This document shows positions 22,304 through 24,059 of a stretch of DNA of 24,059 bases, piece after piece. Positions within the stretch are counted from its first letter, which is position 1, and the number at the start of each line of letters is the position of its first letter. Position numbers and translations under genes: made by a program. The notes beneath the pieces are model-generated. The model worked only from the letters and a program-made list of their open reading frames with translations. It was not told the origin of the DNA and did no database searches. The stretch lies in assembly GCA_009746045.1 (NCBI GenBank), contig RPFO01000862.1:1-24059 (forward strand), in the 5' to 3' direction. The stretch is from Mesostigma viride (Eukaryota; Streptophyta; Mesostigmatophyceae; Mesostigmatales; Mesostigmataceae).

Positions 22304-22515
22304 CCCCACCCCTCCATCGGCACAGCCAGCCTTGTGAGTCTACCCTTAACAACAAGGCTGGTAGGACGACACGCCTGAGCAGCATATGTCATGCCTATCT
22401 CAGGCTAATAATGTGTGATTTTGTGCCAACAACCAAGTTGTTCCACCCAACAACACATTATAAACCCTCTTCCAAAATGCCCAACAAGCCGGACACGTGG
22501 AGGACCACACACGCA

Positions 22516-22525
22516 GTATATAAAG
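22516..22525 (+). promoter_or_regulatory. Outward TATA-like box in the right arm
   Basis: GTATATAAAG faces the right end of the element. A second candidate, TCTATAAAGC, lies near 22804. Whether either is used is unknown. Confidence 0.35.
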
Positions 22526-22965
22526 AGAAAATAAGCTGACTTTTTATCCAGCCAACCTGTGGCTAGCTGCTCTGGTTAGCATGACAAATGCTAACATTTA
22601 CTCAGTGGGAAAGGTGAAGAGACCATTGGAACAGCCTACCTGACGCATGTGCCACCAAAGCATTGTGTCCCGCAAAATGCACACTGCCTCCTTTCTAACA
22701 AGCACGAGCCGCTCTCTTTAGGAGACAGGTGCCAGCTCGTCAGTGTCTGGGGAAAATGATGCCGCTGCTTAGGAAGACCGCGTGAATTTCCTCGAACACA
22801 ACTGTCTATAAAGCAAAAGAAATTTCAGAGAAGCATGGAAATAAAAGCATTACACCTTCCCGACAGGTTGTGGGCCACGCGCTGCAGCAAGCCAGCCACG
22901 TCACAGACGAACTTGCTTAAAAACATCCAGGAATCCAGCGATGCAGCGCCAGGACCCGCAACTTC

Positions 22966-23340
22966 ATGGCTGCATCTGGCCGGAAAGAAGGCAAAAAGCT
23001 TACGCTCAACGAGGTAAGAAAGCAGGAAAGCGCTATCTTAGGACGTTTAATACAAGAACGTACCATAACGGGCATTTATTCGTGCCCAGGCGCACAAGAA
23101 AGGCCACCCTTTCATGGAGAGGTCGGGCGCGCATGGCGCAGGCCTAATGTTATCTTACCGCAAAATGACGGGAAAGGTAAAGATAGCAGCGGGAATTTTT
23201 ACGGCTTTAGAAACATCATTAAACTAGCTTCCATTAGGACCATCAAAACTGGCAACAATCGACAATCACACCTGCAGGCATCAATTATACTTTATTCATC
23301 CCGACAGAAATTCAGGCCGGACCCCCCCTGCCGATGGTAA
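22966..23340 (+). CDS. Hypothetical small protein in the right arm, open frame shared with the left arm
   Basis: ATG at 22966 to TAA at 23340, 124 residues, beginning MAASGRKEGKKLTLNEVRKQ. The frame is also open upstream to a TAA near 22918. It lies 440 bases downstream of an outward TATA-like box. The left arm carries the same open frame. The region contains ACGAG followed by GTAAGA at about 23010-23020, a good splice donor, so an exon-intron border is possible instead of a continuous frame. No recognised domain, signal peptide or membrane segment is seen. Support for translation is weak; it could equally be a chance frame or a captured exon of a host gene. Confidence 0.25.
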   Translation: MAASGRKEGKKLTLNEVRKQESAILGRLIQERTITGIYSCPGAQERPPFHGEVGRAWRRPNVILPQNDGKGKDSSGNFYGFRNIIKLASIRTIKTGNNRQSHLQASIILYSSRQKFRPDPPCRW

Positions 23341-23513
23341 AGAAAAAGAGCCCGCGACATTATAGATCGCAACTATCCCACCATAAATTAGAATCAGTAA
23401 CTAATTTTCTCCAAGAATCGAGCATTTTTTCTGCTTTCCGCGAGCCAGATTTGTCACGTTTCGTCTAAAAGCAGTCGCCATGGCCACTTCCGCAAGGGGT
23501 GCGCGCACCGTGC

Positions 23514-24059
23514 ACCCACTTTTCACGGTACGGAGGGTACCGCGGAATTTTTTTGGCGCGGAAAATATTCGCCGCCAAAAATTAACCATGCATGCATGCC
23601 CGTCGTCTCCAAACATTGCATTACATGCACGTGACGGCGTGTTCCCTCGGTCATGGTGCGCGGCGGTGCCAGCTGGACTGATGTCATGCCCTCCACGTAG
23701 GCTCGTTCTACATTTCAAAACTGATCCATGGCGCATAATTAGAATTTTGGAAGGTAGAATCAGGTTCTGAAGGTTCTACATAGTAGCCTAGTAAGGGTAC
23801 ACTAACATGTAGCCCAGTAGTTACTAATCCTGCGATCATGACGGAATATACATGTAGTGATACTAATCGATACATGTAGTACACATGGTTGGCGCACAGA
23901 ATGTTGTACAACCTGCCCTACATGTCGGAAAAACGCACACTCTGACAAACGTGATTGAAATATATTGTACAACATCATCACTAACGCTACATCCGGAACT
24001 GTTCTAGTGAATAGCATTACAATGTACTCCCCCGGCAGGTGTGGGTGCCCGAGTACTTG
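23514..24059. other. Right flank of the foldback element, no gene recognised
   Basis: Holds a hairpin-like CGGTAC / GTACCG pair near 23527-23543, GCATGCATGC-like sequence near 23588-23600, three copies of ACATGTAG (23815, 23850, 23872) and two of TTGTACAAC (near 23904 and 23964). Open frames on both strands are short and unsupported. It does not resemble the flank left of 8294. Confidence 0.4.

Larger units (their letters stand above)
8294..23513. mobile_element. Giant foldback-type element, about 15.2 kb, with tandem-repeat inverted arms
   Basis: The sequence from 8294 inward (GCATGGTGCGCGCACCCC) reappears as its reverse complement ending at 23513, and the two arms follow the same order of parts: unique outer segment, 30-bp minisatellite, unique spacer, 70-bp satellite. 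This is the architecture of foldback elements such as FB and Galileo of Drosophila and TU elements of sea urchin, whose long inverted repeats contain tandem subrepeats. No transposase frame lies inside, so it would be non-autonomous. No target-site duplication was found next to 8294 and 23513. The exact ends are uncertain because both carry the 12-bp palindrome GGTGCGCGCACC. A palindromic satellite locus that never moved is the alternative. Confidence 0.6.
21251..23513 (-). repeat. Right inverted arm of the foldback element
   Basis: Mirror image of 8294-10549: spacer at 21251-21530, G-rich minisatellite at about 21531-22303, unique outer segment to 23513. The two arms are nearly equal in length (about 2,256 and 2,263 bases). 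Confidence 0.9.

Noticed and set aside
8294-23513. Assembly hairpin artefact as the sole explanation of the palindrome
   Set aside because: The outer arms differ by many substitutions and small indels, which a read folded back on itself would not give. Copy number and inner parts still need reads to confirm.
3149-23513. Transposase-like gene at 3149-6497 as the partner that mobilises the foldback element
   Set aside because: No terminal sequence is shared between the gene's surroundings and the element's ends, and they are 1.8 kb apart. Proximity alone is not evidence.

Overview
The window looks like nuclear DNA of a eukaryote, probably an alga or another protist. Reasons: fragments of non-LTR retrotransposons (LINEs), a transposase-like gene with two short phase-0 GT-AG introns, TATA-like boxes, long satellite arrays, and no bacterial-style operons. 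The species cannot be told from the sequence. No ordinary housekeeping gene is recognisable; almost everything is mobile or repetitive DNA.

Layout. 1-424: the C-terminal end and 3' tail of a LINE on the + strand. 425-1332: a decayed LINE reverse transcriptase on the - strand, tail-to-tail with the first across a (TTAA)n tract. 1362-2534: a frameshifted ORF1-like gene on the + strand. 2535-3148: AT-rich, no gene seen. 3149-6497: a transposase-like gene on the - strand, about 1,010 residues once two introns are removed, with D-ENY, SDN and HGKG-DG-GG motifs and Cys clusters. 6644-7199: a roughly 230-bp tandem repeat built on a GC-rich motif that reappears inside and next to intron 2 of the transposase gene. 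7300-8293: AT-rich microsatellite and unassigned sequence.

The main object is at 8294-23513: a giant foldback-type element of about 15.2 kb. Its two inverted arms have the same order of parts: a roughly 1.2-kb outer segment with an outward TATA-like box and a shared open frame; a roughly 0.77-kb 30-bp minisatellite (GCATGCATGC palindromes, C-rich linkers); and a roughly 0.27-kb spacer. Between the arms lies a satellite of about 70-bp units, some 9.7 kb in one orientation and then 1.0 kb in the other, switching at 20212/20213. The inner parts of the arms look identical apart from homopolymer lengths, while the outer ~0.6 kb differ by many substitutions. That argues against a simple fold-back read artefact and suggests gene conversion of the inner palindrome. 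The element encodes no transposase, so if mobile it would be non-autonomous.

23514-24059 is unassigned flank. All identities were judged by eye; no alignment or database search was run.
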